Assembly (NCBI GenBank): GCA_009901575.1
Contig: WXYP01000001.1
Location: 496,001-560,000 of the forward strand
Length of the DNA: 64,000 nucleotides
Direction: 5' to 3'
From: Flavobacteriaceae bacterium R38
Lineage (GTDB): Bacteria > Bacteroidota > Bacteroidia > Flavobacteriales > Flavobacteriaceae
A program made the position numbers and the translations under genes. A model generated the notes under the pieces. It was not told where the DNA came from, ran no database searches, and saw only the letters and a list, made by a program, of their open reading frames with translations. This document shows, piece after piece, positions 7,800 to 16,506 of this stretch. Each line of letters starts with the position of its first letter. Within the stretch, counting starts at the first letter, position 1.

Positions 7800-10253
7800 A
7801 TGCTTGAAGAAGATTTAGACATAAAAGACATACAGAGTTCGTTTGATGTAAAAGGATTTTTCTTTAAAATTATTCATTACTGGTACATATTTGCCATTTC
7901 TGTAATTTTAGCATTAGGAGCTGCATATTATATTAATATTCGTGCCGAAAAACAATATCGTCTTTCCGCATTAATTACCATTAAAGAAGAACAAAATCCT
8001 TTTTTTACCAGTACACTGAATCTAACATTCAATTGGGGAGGAGCTAGCGATAAGGTAGAAACTATTCGTACTATTTTAGGATCGCATGCTCATAATGAAG
8101 AAGTAGTCCGGATATTACAGTTATATGTACATTATCTAAAAGAAGGGCGTTTTAGAAAAGAAGATGTATATAAAGAAGTTCCCTTTACTGTCGAATTGGA
8201 TGAGAGTAAACCGCAGTTATTAAATGTTCCGATTAAAGTTGTTTTTGATGGGAACAATTCTTATACCTTATCTTATGAGGTAGAAGATGCTGATGCAGAA
8301 CTTATTAATTATACAAAAAATGAAACTGAAAATATAGATAATTTACCCTTAAAATATAGTGAATCATATACTTTAAACTCATTAGTTGATAAAGATTTTA
8401 TCAATTTTAGAATACGCCCTATTGAAGATAAAACGATTAAACCTGGTCAAGAGTTTTTTATAAAATTTACTACAATCAATAAAGAGATAGAAACTTTTAA
8501 AAAAGTATCTGTTACACTTAGAACTAGAGGAGCTTCAATGCTCGATCTTAGTATAATAGGGAATAATAGAAACATGCTAGCAGATTATTTAAATACCACA
8601 ATAGATCTTCTGGAAATAAAACAACTGGAACAAAAGAATGAATTTGCTACTAATACCATAAAATTTATAGATCAGAGAATAAAAGGGGTTTCAGATTCTT
8701 TAAAACAAGACGAAGACCGGTTGAAAAATTTTCGACAGGAAAACAAAATATTTGATTTATCAACGCAAGGATCTTCTATTTTTGAGAAGATGTCTAATCT
8801 GGAAAGTGAAAAAAATATAGTAGGTATTAAGCATGCATATTTAAATCAGTTAGAGAACTATTTAAGAAATAGCACCAATTATTCAGACCTTCCAGCTCCG
8901 GCTTCTTCAGGGTTGGACGATCCTGCTCTTATTGCCAATGTAGCTGAAATTGTAAAATTATCCGTTCAGCGCTCTACTGTAAAATCACAGGTTAAAAATC
9001 CATTATTCTATGAGCAAATAGATAGAGATATTAATGCCTTAAAAGATGTGATTTTTCAAAGCATTAGAAGTGCTAAAGCTAAAAATGCTATTGAAATGGA
9101 TAATGTGCAACAACGTATAGATCGTTTAAATTTTGAATTTCAAAAACTCCCGGAAGAAGAACAGCAATTGTTTAATATAGAAAGGAGTTATAAATTGAGT
9201 GAAGTCTCTTATAGTACTTTATTAGAAAAACGTAATGAAGCGGGAATAGTCAAAGCTGCTAATGTTTCTGATGTAAGGGTAATTGATCCGGCCAGGAATT
9301 TGAAACAGCCTGCAATTTTCCCTAAATTCAATCAGAATTATCTGATGGCATTGTTTGCGGGGTTATTAATTCCGTTCACTTTTATTTTGGTCTTATCATT
9401 CTTAGATCACAATATACATGGCCCTAATGAAATAGAACAACTTTCCAACATTCCATTATTAGGAGTTGTAGGTAGGAGTAGAGGAAAGAATAACTTGGCT
9501 GTTTATGAAAAACCACGCTCTGCCGTTTCTGAAGCTTTTAGAGCTTTAAGAAGTAGCTTGCAGTATATTTATAGAAATCAATCTGTAGAAGGGAGTAAAA
9601 CAGTGATGATTACTTCATCTGTTAGTGGGGAAGGAAAAACATTTTGCTCTATAAATATTGCTTCAGTTTTTGCATTGAGTTCTAAAAAAACTGTATTGGT
9701 TGGATTGGATCTGAGAAAACCTAAAATATTTGACGATTTTGATATCACAAACGATATAGGCGTGGTCAATTATTTGATAGGTGAAAAAACATTGGGTGAA
9801 ATCAAACAAAAAACCAGACATGAATACCTGGATATAATAACTTCTGGTCCTATACCACCAAATCCTGCCGAATTAATTATAAGTGATAAAATGAAACTGT
9901 TTATCGATGAACTTAAAAAAACATATGATTATATCATTTTAGACACTCCACCTTTAGGATTGGTAGCCGATGCGATAGAGTTAGCAAATTATGCCGATGC
10001 TTCACTATATATAGTAAGGCAGAGCAAAACAAAGAAAGGAATGCTTAATTTTATAAACAATAAGTACAAAAAAGGAGAAATAAAAAACCTCAGTTTTGTA
10101 CTTAATGATTATAGACACAAATCTCAAAATGCTTATGGTAATAGCTATGGTTACGGTTATGGCTATGGAGGTTATGGTAATGGTTATCATGAAGATGGGA
10201 ATGACCTTTCATTTTTTAGTAAAATCAGGAATAGATTCAGGAAAAAAATATAA
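7800..10253 (+). CDS. wzc: Polysaccharide co-polymerase / BY-type tyrosine kinase (Wzc-like)
   Basis: Inner-membrane regulator of chain length and export that autophosphorylates on tyrosines. The 817-residue protein has a first membrane helix near residues 28-46, a long periplasmic Wzz/GNVR part with coiled coils, and a second helix near residues 515-535. The cytosolic kinase domain has Walker A SSVSGEGKT near residue 605, Walker A' VLVGLDLRKPK near 640 and Walker B YIILDTPP near 714. The C-tail holds a cluster of eight tyrosines separated by glycines, the expected autophosphorylation site. It follows wza by 12 nt. The tail is encoded by TAY-GGN repeats that could change length. Confidence 0.94.
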   Translation: MLEEDLDIKDIQSSFDVKGFFFKIIHYWYIFAISVILALGAAYYINIRAEKQYRLSALITIKEEQNPFFTSTLNLTFNWGGASDKVETIRTILGSHAHNEEVVRILQLYVHYLKEGRFRKEDVYKEVPFTVELDESKPQLLNVPIKVVFDGNNSYTLSYEVEDADAELINYTKNETENIDNLPLKYSESYTLNSLVDKDFINFRIRPIEDKTIKPGQEFFIKFTTINKEIETFKKVSVTLRTRGASMLDLSIIGNNRNMLADYLNTTIDLLEIKQLEQKNEFATNTIKFIDQRIKGVSDSLKQDEDRLKNFRQENKIFDLSTQGSSIFEKMSNLESEKNIVGIKHAYLNQLENYLRNSTNYSDLPAPASSGLDDPALIANVAEIVKLSVQRSTVKSQVKNPLFYEQIDRDINALKDVIFQSIRSAKAKNAIEMDNVQQRIDRLNFEFQKLPEEEQQLFNIERSYKLSEVSYSTLLEKRNEAGIVKAANVSDVRVIDPARNLKQPAIFPKFNQNYLMALFAGLLIPFTFILVLSFLDHNIHGPNEIEQLSNIPLLGVVGRSRGKNNLAVYEKPRSAVSEAFRALRSSLQYIYRNQSVEGSKTVMITSSVSGEGKTFCSINIASVFALSSKKTVLVGLDLRKPKIFDDFDITNDIGVVNYLIGEKTLGEIKQKTRHEYLDIITSGPIPPNPAELIISDKMKLFIDELKKTYDYIILDTPPLGLVADAIELANYADASLYIVRQSKTKKGMLNFINNKYKKGEIKNLSFVLNDYRHKSQNAYGNSYGYGYGYGGYGNGYHEDGNDLSFFSKIRNRFRKKI
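10134..10187 (+). repeat. TAY-GGN hexanucleotide repeat in the wzc tail
   Basis: Imperfect 6-bp repeats of TAT/TAC followed by GGN, with two interruptions (AATAGC and AATGGT), encode the Tyr-Gly rich tail of the kinase. Changes in copy number would keep the frame and alter the number of tyrosines. Confidence 0.75.
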
Positions 10254-10262
10254 GATAAAGAA

Positions 10263-10850
10263 GTGCTTAACAAGAATGCGTTTTTAATAAAAAGAATTTT
10301 TGATTTATTGTTGAGCTTTATCTTATTAATAATTTTTAATGTTCCCATGTTGCTTATTGCACTCATGGTATTAATTGATACCAGGGAATCCGGCTTTTAC
10401 AGGCAAGAACGTATTGGTCGCAATAAGAAAAAGTTTTATTTGTTTAAATTTAGAACACTAAAAGGAAACCGGTTGTATGATTTAAATGAAATAAAAAAAT
10501 ATGAATCTACATTGGGCAGATTCCTTAGAAAAACTAAATTAAATGAACTTCCACAACTTTATAATATACTCATAGGAGATATGAGTTTTGTAGGGCCCAG
10601 GCCAGACGTAGAAGGGTTTGCAGATCAATTGGAGGGTGACGATAAGATTATTTTAGATGTTCGCCCCGGATTAACAGGACCAGCTACCCTTAAATATAGA
10701 AATGAAATGGATGTATTGAGTAAAGAAGAAAATCCTGATAAATACAATCGGGAAGTAATCTGGCCGGATAAAGTCAAAATAAATAGAGAATATGTCACGA
10801 ACTGGTCTTTTAAGAGAGATATCTATTACCTTTATAAAACATTGTTTTGA
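10263..10850 (+). CDS. Small monotopic phosphoglycosyl transferase (PglC-like)
   Basis: Members transfer a sugar phosphate from a UDP-sugar to undecaprenyl phosphate, starting a repeat unit. This 195-residue protein has the N-terminal re-entrant helix (about residues 10-35), YRQERIGRNKKKFYLFKFRT, GDMSFVGPRP and RPGLTGPATLKYRNE. The catalytic Asp-Glu pair, usually in 'LDELPQ', reads LNELPQ here: Asn94-Glu95 (codon AAT at 10542). Related Bacteroidota proteins may share this change, but in PglC the Asp is the nucleophile, so activity is uncertain. The start is GTG at 10263; no ATG lies upstream in frame. A second enzyme of this class with the intact pair closes the locus (32892). Confidence 0.88.
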   Translation: MLNKNAFLIKRIFDLLLSFILLIIFNVPMLLIALMVLIDTRESGFYRQERIGRNKKKFYLFKFRTLKGNRLYDLNEIKKYESTLGRFLRKTKLNELPQLYNILIGDMSFVGPRPDVEGFADQLEGDDKIILDVRPGLTGPATLKYRNEMDVLSKEENPDKYNREVIWPDKVKINREYVTNWSFKRDIYYLYKTLF

Positions 10851-10854
10851 ATAA

Positions 10855-11841
10855 ATGAAAAAAGTATTAATAACAGGAGCAGACGGATTTATAGGTTCTC
10901 ATTTAGTAGAAGAAATGATTCAATATGGATATAATGTCCGGGCGTTCTGTTTTTATAATTCGTTTAATTCTTATGGTTGGTTAGATACTTTAAAACCAGA
11001 AATTAAAAATCAAATTGATTTTTATTTAGGAGATGTACGCGATTACCAAAGCGTAAAAAATGCGGTTAAAGATTGTGATACCATTATTCATTTAGCAGCA
11101 TTAATCAGTATTCCTTATAGTTATCAGGCTCCGGATTCTTTTATAAAAACGAATATTACAGGTACTTTAAATGTATTACAAGCAGCTTTAGAAAATGAAT
11201 TGGATAACATAGTGGTAGCTTCTACATCTGAAATTTATGGTACTGCAATGTCTGTTCCCATTGAAGAAATTCACCCTGTTCAACCCCAGTCTCCTTATGC
11301 GGCTTCTAAAGTAGGAGCAGATGCACTAGCGATGTCTTATCATAGAAGTTATGGACTTAATGTTAGTATTGCACGTCCGTTCAATACATTTGGACCAAGA
11401 CAGTCAACTAGAGCTATTATACCTACTATTATCACGCAATTATTAGAAGGTAAAGAAGATATTTTTCTCGGAAGTTTAGTGCCAACACGTGATTTCTTAT
11501 ACGTAAAAGATACAGCAAAGGCTTTAATTGCTATTGCGAAACAACATGATATAGGAGGAGAAGTATTTAATATTTGTAGCGGAAACGAAATATCCATAAG
11601 TGATTTATCTGAAGTATTGATTAAAAAAATAAACCCGAATGCTAGTGTTTCTGAAGACAAACAACGCTTAAGGCCAGAAAAAAGTGAAGTTTTTAGATTG
11701 ATTGGCGATGCTTCCAAACTCACAGCTAAAACATTATGGAAACCAGAGTATTCTTTTGAAAATGCATTACAAAATACTATAGATTGGTTTTCTATTTCCG
11801 AAAATTTAGAAAAATATCAGGCAGATAGATATACTATTTAG
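10855..11841 (+). CDS. legB: UDP-GlcNAc 4,6-dehydratase, LegB-like (SDR family)
   Basis: Extended short-chain dehydrogenase/reductase. GADGFIGSH near the N-terminus is the NAD-binding loop, STSEIYG carries the Ser/Glu pair, and YAASK holds the catalytic Tyr and Lys. PFNTFGPRQS, IIPTIITQ and RLRPEKSEVFRL closely match what I recall of Campylobacter LegB, which turns UDP-GlcNAc into the 4-keto-6-deoxy intermediate of legionaminic acid. The length of 328 residues is normal. It sits 4 nt after the small phosphoglycosyl transferase gene, about 9 kb from the other nonulosonic acid genes. No PLP aminotransferase (LegC) accompanies it, so the fate of its product is open. Confidence 0.85.
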   Translation: MKKVLITGADGFIGSHLVEEMIQYGYNVRAFCFYNSFNSYGWLDTLKPEIKNQIDFYLGDVRDYQSVKNAVKDCDTIIHLAALISIPYSYQAPDSFIKTNITGTLNVLQAALENELDNIVVASTSEIYGTAMSVPIEEIHPVQPQSPYAASKVGADALAMSYHRSYGLNVSIARPFNTFGPRQSTRAIIPTIITQLLEGKEDIFLGSLVPTRDFLYVKDTAKALIAIAKQHDIGGEVFNICSGNEISISDLSEVLIKKINPNASVSEDKQRLRPEKSEVFRLIGDASKLTAKTLWKPEYSFENALQNTIDWFSISENLEKYQADRYTI

Positions 11842-11942
11842 TCCGTTAATAAGTTTATTAAAAACTACCTTCATATTCAATATTAGGTATACTAAAGATT
11901 ATTAAATTTACAACTATTCGGACCCATCAACCTAAAAATACA

Positions 11943-12806
11943 GTGAAGCAAACAAAGAATACCTGGTTGTTTGAGATATCTCCAAAGAAAAACTTATTTG
12001 CCTTTGATTTTAGAGAAATATGGCGTTATCGTGATTTGTTATTATTATTTGTTAAACGTGATGTAATAACTCTCTATAAACAAACTATATTAGGGCCGTT
12101 GTGGTATTTAATACAACCATTGTTAACATCGGTTATATTTACGTTGATCTTTAATTCGGTTGCAGGTATTAAAACAGGAGAAATCCCCCCTTTTCTTTTT
12201 AACCTGACAGGAGTTACAGCATGGAATTACTTTAAAGATTGTTTGACAAATACAGCAGATACTTTCAAAAAAAATGAACATATTTTTAGTAAGGTATACT
12301 TCCCTAGAGTAGTTATGCCTATGTCTGTAGTAATTTCTAATATGTTAAAGTTTGGGATTCAGTTATTAATCTTAACCTTTTTCTACCTGTATTTTGTTTT
12401 TTATCAAGGATATGATATTCAACCCAATATAATGCTTCTGTTTTTTCCGGTTTTAATTATTATCATGGCATTATTAGGGCTAGGTTTTGGAATGATTATT
12501 TCTTCCATGACAACCAAATATAGAGATTTGTCTTTTTTAGTAACTTTTGGAGTTCAGTTATTGATGTATATTTCGGCCGTTGTTTATCCTTTGGAAGTCA
12601 TAAAAGAAAAAGCAGCACAATACGCATGGATTGTGGAGTACAACCCGATGACAACAATTATAGAAACATTTAGATTTATGATGCTGGATCAAGGTGTTTT
12701 TACTTTGAATTGGATTTTATATGCCATCTTGATTTCCGGACTAGTATTTTTAACCGGGCTGCTGGTTTTTAACAGAACAGAGAAAAACTTTATAGATACC
12801 GTATAA
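11943..12806 (+). CDS. wzm: Polysaccharide ABC exporter permease (Wzm-like)
   Basis: ABC-2 type membrane subunit that moves undecaprenyl-linked polysaccharide across the inner membrane. The 287-residue protein has an amphipathic N-terminal part (YRDLLLLFVKRDVITLYKQT), then about six hydrophobic segments, and the family loop LGPLWYLIQPLL. It starts with GTG at 11943 and ends 1 nt before its ATPase gene, so the pair is translationally linked. A 101-nt gap separates it from legB, with no clear promoter. Gene order permease-ATPase is standard for O-antigen and teichoic acid exporters. Confidence 0.92.
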   Translation: MKQTKNTWLFEISPKKNLFAFDFREIWRYRDLLLLFVKRDVITLYKQTILGPLWYLIQPLLTSVIFTLIFNSVAGIKTGEIPPFLFNLTGVTAWNYFKDCLTNTADTFKKNEHIFSKVYFPRVVMPMSVVISNMLKFGIQLLILTFFYLYFVFYQGYDIQPNIMLLFFPVLIIIMALLGLGFGMIISSMTTKYRDLSFLVTFGVQLLMYISAVVYPLEVIKEKAAQYAWIVEYNPMTTIIETFRFMMLDQGVFTLNWILYAILISGLVFLTGLLVFNRTEKNFIDTV

Positions 12807-12807
12807 T

Positions 12808-14115
12808 ATGGATGATATTATTCTAAAAGTAGAAAATATTTCAAAGCAATATCGTTTAGGAGTTATTGGTACAGGTACAATCTCTCATGACTTAAACAGG
12901 TGGTGGAGTAAAATACGAGGTAAGGAAGATCCGTATCTTAAGATTGGAGATACAAACGACAGAAGTGTTAAGGGGAAAAATAATTACGTGTGGGCTCTGG
13001 AAGATATTAGCTTTGAAATAAAGAAGGGTGAAATACTTGGTGTTATTGGAAAAAATGGAGCAGGAAAATCTACTTTGTTGAAAATACTTTCTAAAGTCAC
13101 CAGTCCTTCTACAGGTATTATCAAATCAAGAGGTAGGATAGCATCACTTTTAGAGGTAGGAACAGGATTTCATCCTGAACTTACGGGGAGAGAGAATATT
13201 TTTTTAAATGGAGCTATTTTAGGAATGACTAAACCTGAAATAAAATCTAAGCTAGATGAGATTATAGATTTTAGCGGATGTATGCGTTATATTGACACTC
13301 CTGTAAAGCGATATTCTTCAGGGATGAAAGTACGATTAGCCTTCGCTGTAGCTGCGCATTTAGAACCTGAAATCTTGGTAGTTGATGAGGTATTGGCGGT
13401 TGGGGATGCAGAATTTCAGAAAAAAGCGATTGGTAAGATGCAGGATATCTCTAAAGGAGAAGGAAGGACAGTAATTTTTGTTAGTCATGATATGGATGCA
13501 ATGCTAAAGTTAACAAAGCGTTGCATTTTGTTAGAAAACGGAAGGGTTAAGGAAAATGGAGCTACAGGAAAAGTAGTCAGTAAATATTTATCCGATCAAA
13601 GCGTTGAAAAATCGACGTTACAATGGGAAAAAGAAGATGCGCCAGGAAATCAGTTTGCTAAACTTCTTAAGGTGAGTGTACTAAGTGATGATAATTCTGT
13701 GAAGTTTAATTTTGATCTGACAGAAAAAGTTTTTATTGAGTTTGAATATTTAGATTTAAATGAAGAAAATAAAAATACGGCAATACTTCATATCATAAAT
13801 GAATTTGGAACAACATTATTTGCTTCCAATGAGTTTGATAATCCAGAGTGGGAGTCTTATCATGACCAGAAAACGAGTAAAATTATAACCAAGTGTGCTA
13901 TACCAGGTAATTTTTTATCTGAAGGAATGTATTCGGTTTTAGTAGCGGTAGGAAGTTATAACCCAAGTATGGTGCATGTGAAAATTGAGGGTGCGTTGAA
14001 CTTTAGAATTATAAATAATCCTGACATATTAAAAACACAGAAAAATGTAGGTGGGAAATGGCCGGGTTTAATTAGACCAATGTTAAAATGGACTATTGAA
14101 AAAGAAGGCATATGA
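12808..14115 (+). CDS. wzt: Polysaccharide ABC exporter ATPase with cargo domain (Wzt-like)
   Basis: ATPase subunit of the exporter. Walker A GKNGAGKST near residue 86, signature YSSGMKVRLAFA near 170 and Walker B ILVVDEVLAVGD define the ABC domain, and VSHDMDAM is the H-loop. An insertion of about 35 residues near the N-terminus (HDLNRWWSKIRG) is usual in this family. From about residue 270 to the end a beta-rich Wzt_C domain follows; in E. coli O8/O9a this domain recognises the modified non-reducing end of the polysaccharide before export. Its presence suggests export of a full-length, capped chain. Coupled to wzm (1-nt gap) and overlapping the next gene by 4 nt (ATGA). Confidence 0.93.
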   Translation: MDDIILKVENISKQYRLGVIGTGTISHDLNRWWSKIRGKEDPYLKIGDTNDRSVKGKNNYVWALEDISFEIKKGEILGVIGKNGAGKSTLLKILSKVTSPSTGIIKSRGRIASLLEVGTGFHPELTGRENIFLNGAILGMTKPEIKSKLDEIIDFSGCMRYIDTPVKRYSSGMKVRLAFAVAAHLEPEILVVDEVLAVGDAEFQKKAIGKMQDISKGEGRTVIFVSHDMDAMLKLTKRCILLENGRVKENGATGKVVSKYLSDQSVEKSTLQWEKEDAPGNQFAKLLKVSVLSDDNSVKFNFDLTEKVFIEFEYLDLNEENKNTAILHIINEFGTTLFASNEFDNPEWESYHDQKTSKIITKCAIPGNFLSEGMYSVLVAVGSYNPSMVHVKIEGALNFRIINNPDILKTQKNVGGKWPGLIRPMLKWTIEKEGI

Positions 14116-14732
14116 TTAAAAAGATCATAAAAAAAATAAAGTATAAACTCTTAGGAAATCCTAAGCAAAAGGGAAATGATAATACTGATCTCAGATTCAT
14201 GTCGAAAAACCCTAAATACAATAAATATAATATAGGGGTTGGAACTTATGGGTTTCCTGAAATTTTTGATTGGAATGACAATACTAATTTAACTATAGGG
14301 AATTATTGTTCAATTGCTTCTAAAGTGATGATTTTTTTAGGAGGAGAACATCATAGCAATTGGGTAACTATGTATCCTTTTCAAACACTTTTTAAGAATA
14401 AAAGTAAATTGGGAGTAGATAGAAAATCTAAAGGAGATGTAGTAATAGGACATGATGTATGGATTGGTACAGGTGTTTTAATTCTTTCTGGTGTAAAAAT
14501 AGGTAATGGTGTTGCTATAGGAGCAGGAAGTATAGTTACCGGAGATCTTGATGATTATGGTATTTATGCCGGTAATCCAGCTAAATTGATAAAATATCGT
14601 TTTAATAAAGATGAAATAGAAGCGTTGAATAAAATATCATGGTGGCATTGGGAAGAAGAGAAAATCAAATCGCAATCTGAATTATTGATGAACAATAATA
14701 TAAAAGATTTTATCGAAGCTCAGACCAAATAG
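14112..14732 (+). CDS. Hexapeptide-repeat acyltransferase (CatB/XAT type)
   Basis: A 206-residue left-handed beta-helix acyltransferase. Residues 45-165 show hexapeptide repeats (TIGNYCSIA, VVIGHDVWIG, VKIGNGVAIGAGSIV), the His-rich GGEHHSNWVTMYPF loop with the likely catalytic His, and the end motif YGIYAGNPAKLIKYRF. The XAT group acetylates sugars or small molecules from acetyl-CoA. It overlaps wzt by 4 nt, so it should O- or N-acetylate a sugar of this polysaccharide. It lacks the N-terminal domain of the PglD/NeuD group, so I would not assign the LegH step to it without further evidence. Confidence 0.88.
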   Translation: MIKKIIKKIKYKLLGNPKQKGNDNTDLRFMSKNPKYNKYNIGVGTYGFPEIFDWNDNTNLTIGNYCSIASKVMIFLGGEHHSNWVTMYPFQTLFKNKSKLGVDRKSKGDVVIGHDVWIGTGVLILSGVKIGNGVAIGAGSIVTGDLDDYGIYAGNPAKLIKYRFNKDEIEALNKISWWHWEEEKIKSQSELLMNNNIKDFIEAQTK

Positions 14733-14781
14733 TTAAGAAGACAAATATTTATATATTTTAATAAAATAGAATGGCTTTATA

Positions 14782-15498
14782 ATGAATAGGATAGAATTAA
14801 TTCAAAAACTTATTGACAAAAAGAAATATAAGAAGTACCTGGAGATAGGTACTTATAAAGGCACTTCTTTTTTCCCAATCAGGTGTAAATATAAAGTAGC
14901 TGTAGATCCAAAATTTAATATTCCGCTAAAGCGAAAGTTAAAATGGATATGGAAAAATCCATACAATGCGTTAAATTCTTATTTCGAAGAAACCAGTGAC
15001 TCCTTTTTTGATAATCGACAATCTTATTTGAAGAACCTAAAACAATTAGATATTGTATTTATAGACGGGTTACATACTTTTAAGGCTAGTTTGTACGATG
15101 CTCTTAATTCATTAAACTATGTACAAGAAGATGGAATTATTGTGATGCATGATTGTTATCCACCAACTGAAACTGCTGGAGTTCCGGCTGAATCTTTAGA
15201 GGATGCTGCAAAAATGAACCTGAAAGACTGGACCGGAGAATGGTGTGGAGATGTTTGGAAAACAATTGTTTATTTAAAAGAAAAATATCCCGATGATCTT
15301 GAAGTGTATGTTATTGATACAGACTATGGGTTGGGTGTATTAAAAAAGAAAAATAACCATAAACTAGATTTGCAAATTGATAATGACCTCTATAAGAAAT
15401 GTGATGAAATTGAATATAGCGATATGAAAAATAATCCTTCAGAAGTTTTATCATTAAGAGATATTGATTTTGCAAATAAAATGATTGCAGGTTATTAA
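14782..15498 (+). CDS. Class I methyltransferase-like protein (Methyltransf_24 type)
   Basis: A 238-residue soluble protein. YLEIGTYKGTSFF near residue 20 is a methyltransferase motif I, VAVDPKF supplies the acidic residue after strand 2, and DIVFIDGLHTF near residue 95 and GIIVMHDCYPP near residue 120 match the Methyltransf_24 pattern seen in surface-glycan loci. Residues 50-75 are an extra basic/aromatic stretch. Likely to methylate a glycan hydroxyl, perhaps as a chain cap given the Wzt cargo domain, but this is inference. It follows a 49-nt gap, with no clear promoter. Confidence 0.7.
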   Translation: MNRIELIQKLIDKKKYKKYLEIGTYKGTSFFPIRCKYKVAVDPKFNIPLKRKLKWIWKNPYNALNSYFEETSDSFFDNRQSYLKNLKQLDIVFIDGLHTFKASLYDALNSLNYVQEDGIIVMHDCYPPTETAGVPAESLEDAAKMNLKDWTGEWCGDVWKTIVYLKEKYPDDLEVYVIDTDYGLGVLKKKNNHKLDLQIDNDLYKKCDEIEYSDMKNNPSEVLSLRDIDFANKMIAGY

Positions 15499-15530
15499 AA
15501 AATATTTTGATTATATAATTATAAGTATTT

Positions 15531-16469
15531 ATGCCTAATAATACTAATGTTTTTTCTGTAATAGTAACATACAATGGGATACGTTGGATAAAAAAATGTT
15601 TAGAGTCAATTATTGATCAATGCCAGGTAATCGTAATAGATAATAATTCTCAGGATGATACGGTAGAACTCATTAAAAATGAATTTCCCGAAGTTCAACT
15701 TTTAGAACAATCAAAAAATCTAGGTTTTGGAAAGGCTAACAATTTAGGTATTTCTATAGCTATGCAAAAAGGTGCAGATTATGTGTTTTTATTAAATCAA
15801 GACGCATATGTAGATGCAGCCGCAATTGAAAAACTTTCTCATTTTGCAAACTCGAATAAAGATTATGGAATTATATGCCCGATACATTGTAACTGGGAGG
15901 CAACGCACTTAGAAAGATCATTTTCAGAGTATATTAATTATGCCAATAACAAAGATTTTTATTCAGATTATGTGTTGCAAAAACCAATTAAAACAGTGTA
16001 CGATGTACCATTTGTAGCGGCTGCAGCTTGGTTAATCACTAAAGAATGTATAAATAGAATTGGTGGTTTTGATCCTATCTTTTTTCATTTGGGAGAAGAT
16101 GCTAATTATTGCCAGCGAGTTCTATATCATGGTTTGAAAATAGGAGTACTCCCCGAAGTGAGAATTTATCATGATACCATGAACAGAATCTACCCTCATT
16201 TAGAAAAATATTCTGAACAATATTTTTTTAAGAAAAGCTATCATAATAAAGCCAAGTATGCAGATATCAATTTGAAACAAATTGAAAAGAAAATTCATTA
16301 TCAAAAAAAGCAATTATTAAAAAGCATTGTATTAGCAGCTGTTAAATTAAATAAATTTAATTTTTTAGGTGCTTTAAAAGAGTATAGACAATTTTCTCAG
16401 CAAATGAGAGAGTCGTTAATAAGTAGAGAAAAAAACGTTATAACAGGAAAGCATTATTTAGACCTTTAA
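15531..16469 (+). CDS. GT2 glycosyltransferase (rhamnosyltransferase-like)
   Basis: A 312-residue GT-A fold glycosyltransferase of family GT2. The N-terminus FSVIVTYNG, VIVIDNNSQDDT and LGFGKANNLG are the nucleotide-sugar binding region, and LLNQDAYVD is the metal-binding Asp motif (NQD in place of the commoner NPD of WbbL-like enzymes). GEDANYCQRV near residue 198 carries the likely catalytic acidic residues. The form resembles rhamnosyltransferases, but the donor sugar cannot be read from sequence. No membrane segment is seen. Separated from its neighbours by 32 and 37 nt. Confidence 0.88.
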   Translation: MPNNTNVFSVIVTYNGIRWIKKCLESIIDQCQVIVIDNNSQDDTVELIKNEFPEVQLLEQSKNLGFGKANNLGISIAMQKGADYVFLLNQDAYVDAAAIEKLSHFANSNKDYGIICPIHCNWEATHLERSFSEYINYANNKDFYSDYVLQKPIKTVYDVPFVAAAAWLITKECINRIGGFDPIFFHLGEDANYCQRVLYHGLKIGVLPEVRIYHDTMNRIYPHLEKYSEQYFFKKSYHNKAKYADINLKQIEKKIHYQKKQLLKSIVLAAVKLNKFNFLGALKEYRQFSQQMRESLISREKNVITGKHYLDL

Positions 16470-16506
16470 TAAAAGTTTTGATATTGTTGTTTCCTAATGA
16501 TGAATT

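Noticed and set aside
10005-10190. Minus-strand 61-residue frame under the wzc tail
   Set aside because: It arises from the TAY-GGN repeats read backwards (Ile/Thr repeats) and has no other support.
14112-14732. Assigning the acetyltransferase as LegH
   Set aside because: It is of the XAT group and is coupled to wzt; the N-terminal domain of PglD/NeuD-type enzymes is lacking, and the CysE-like enzyme at 26549 is an equal candidate.
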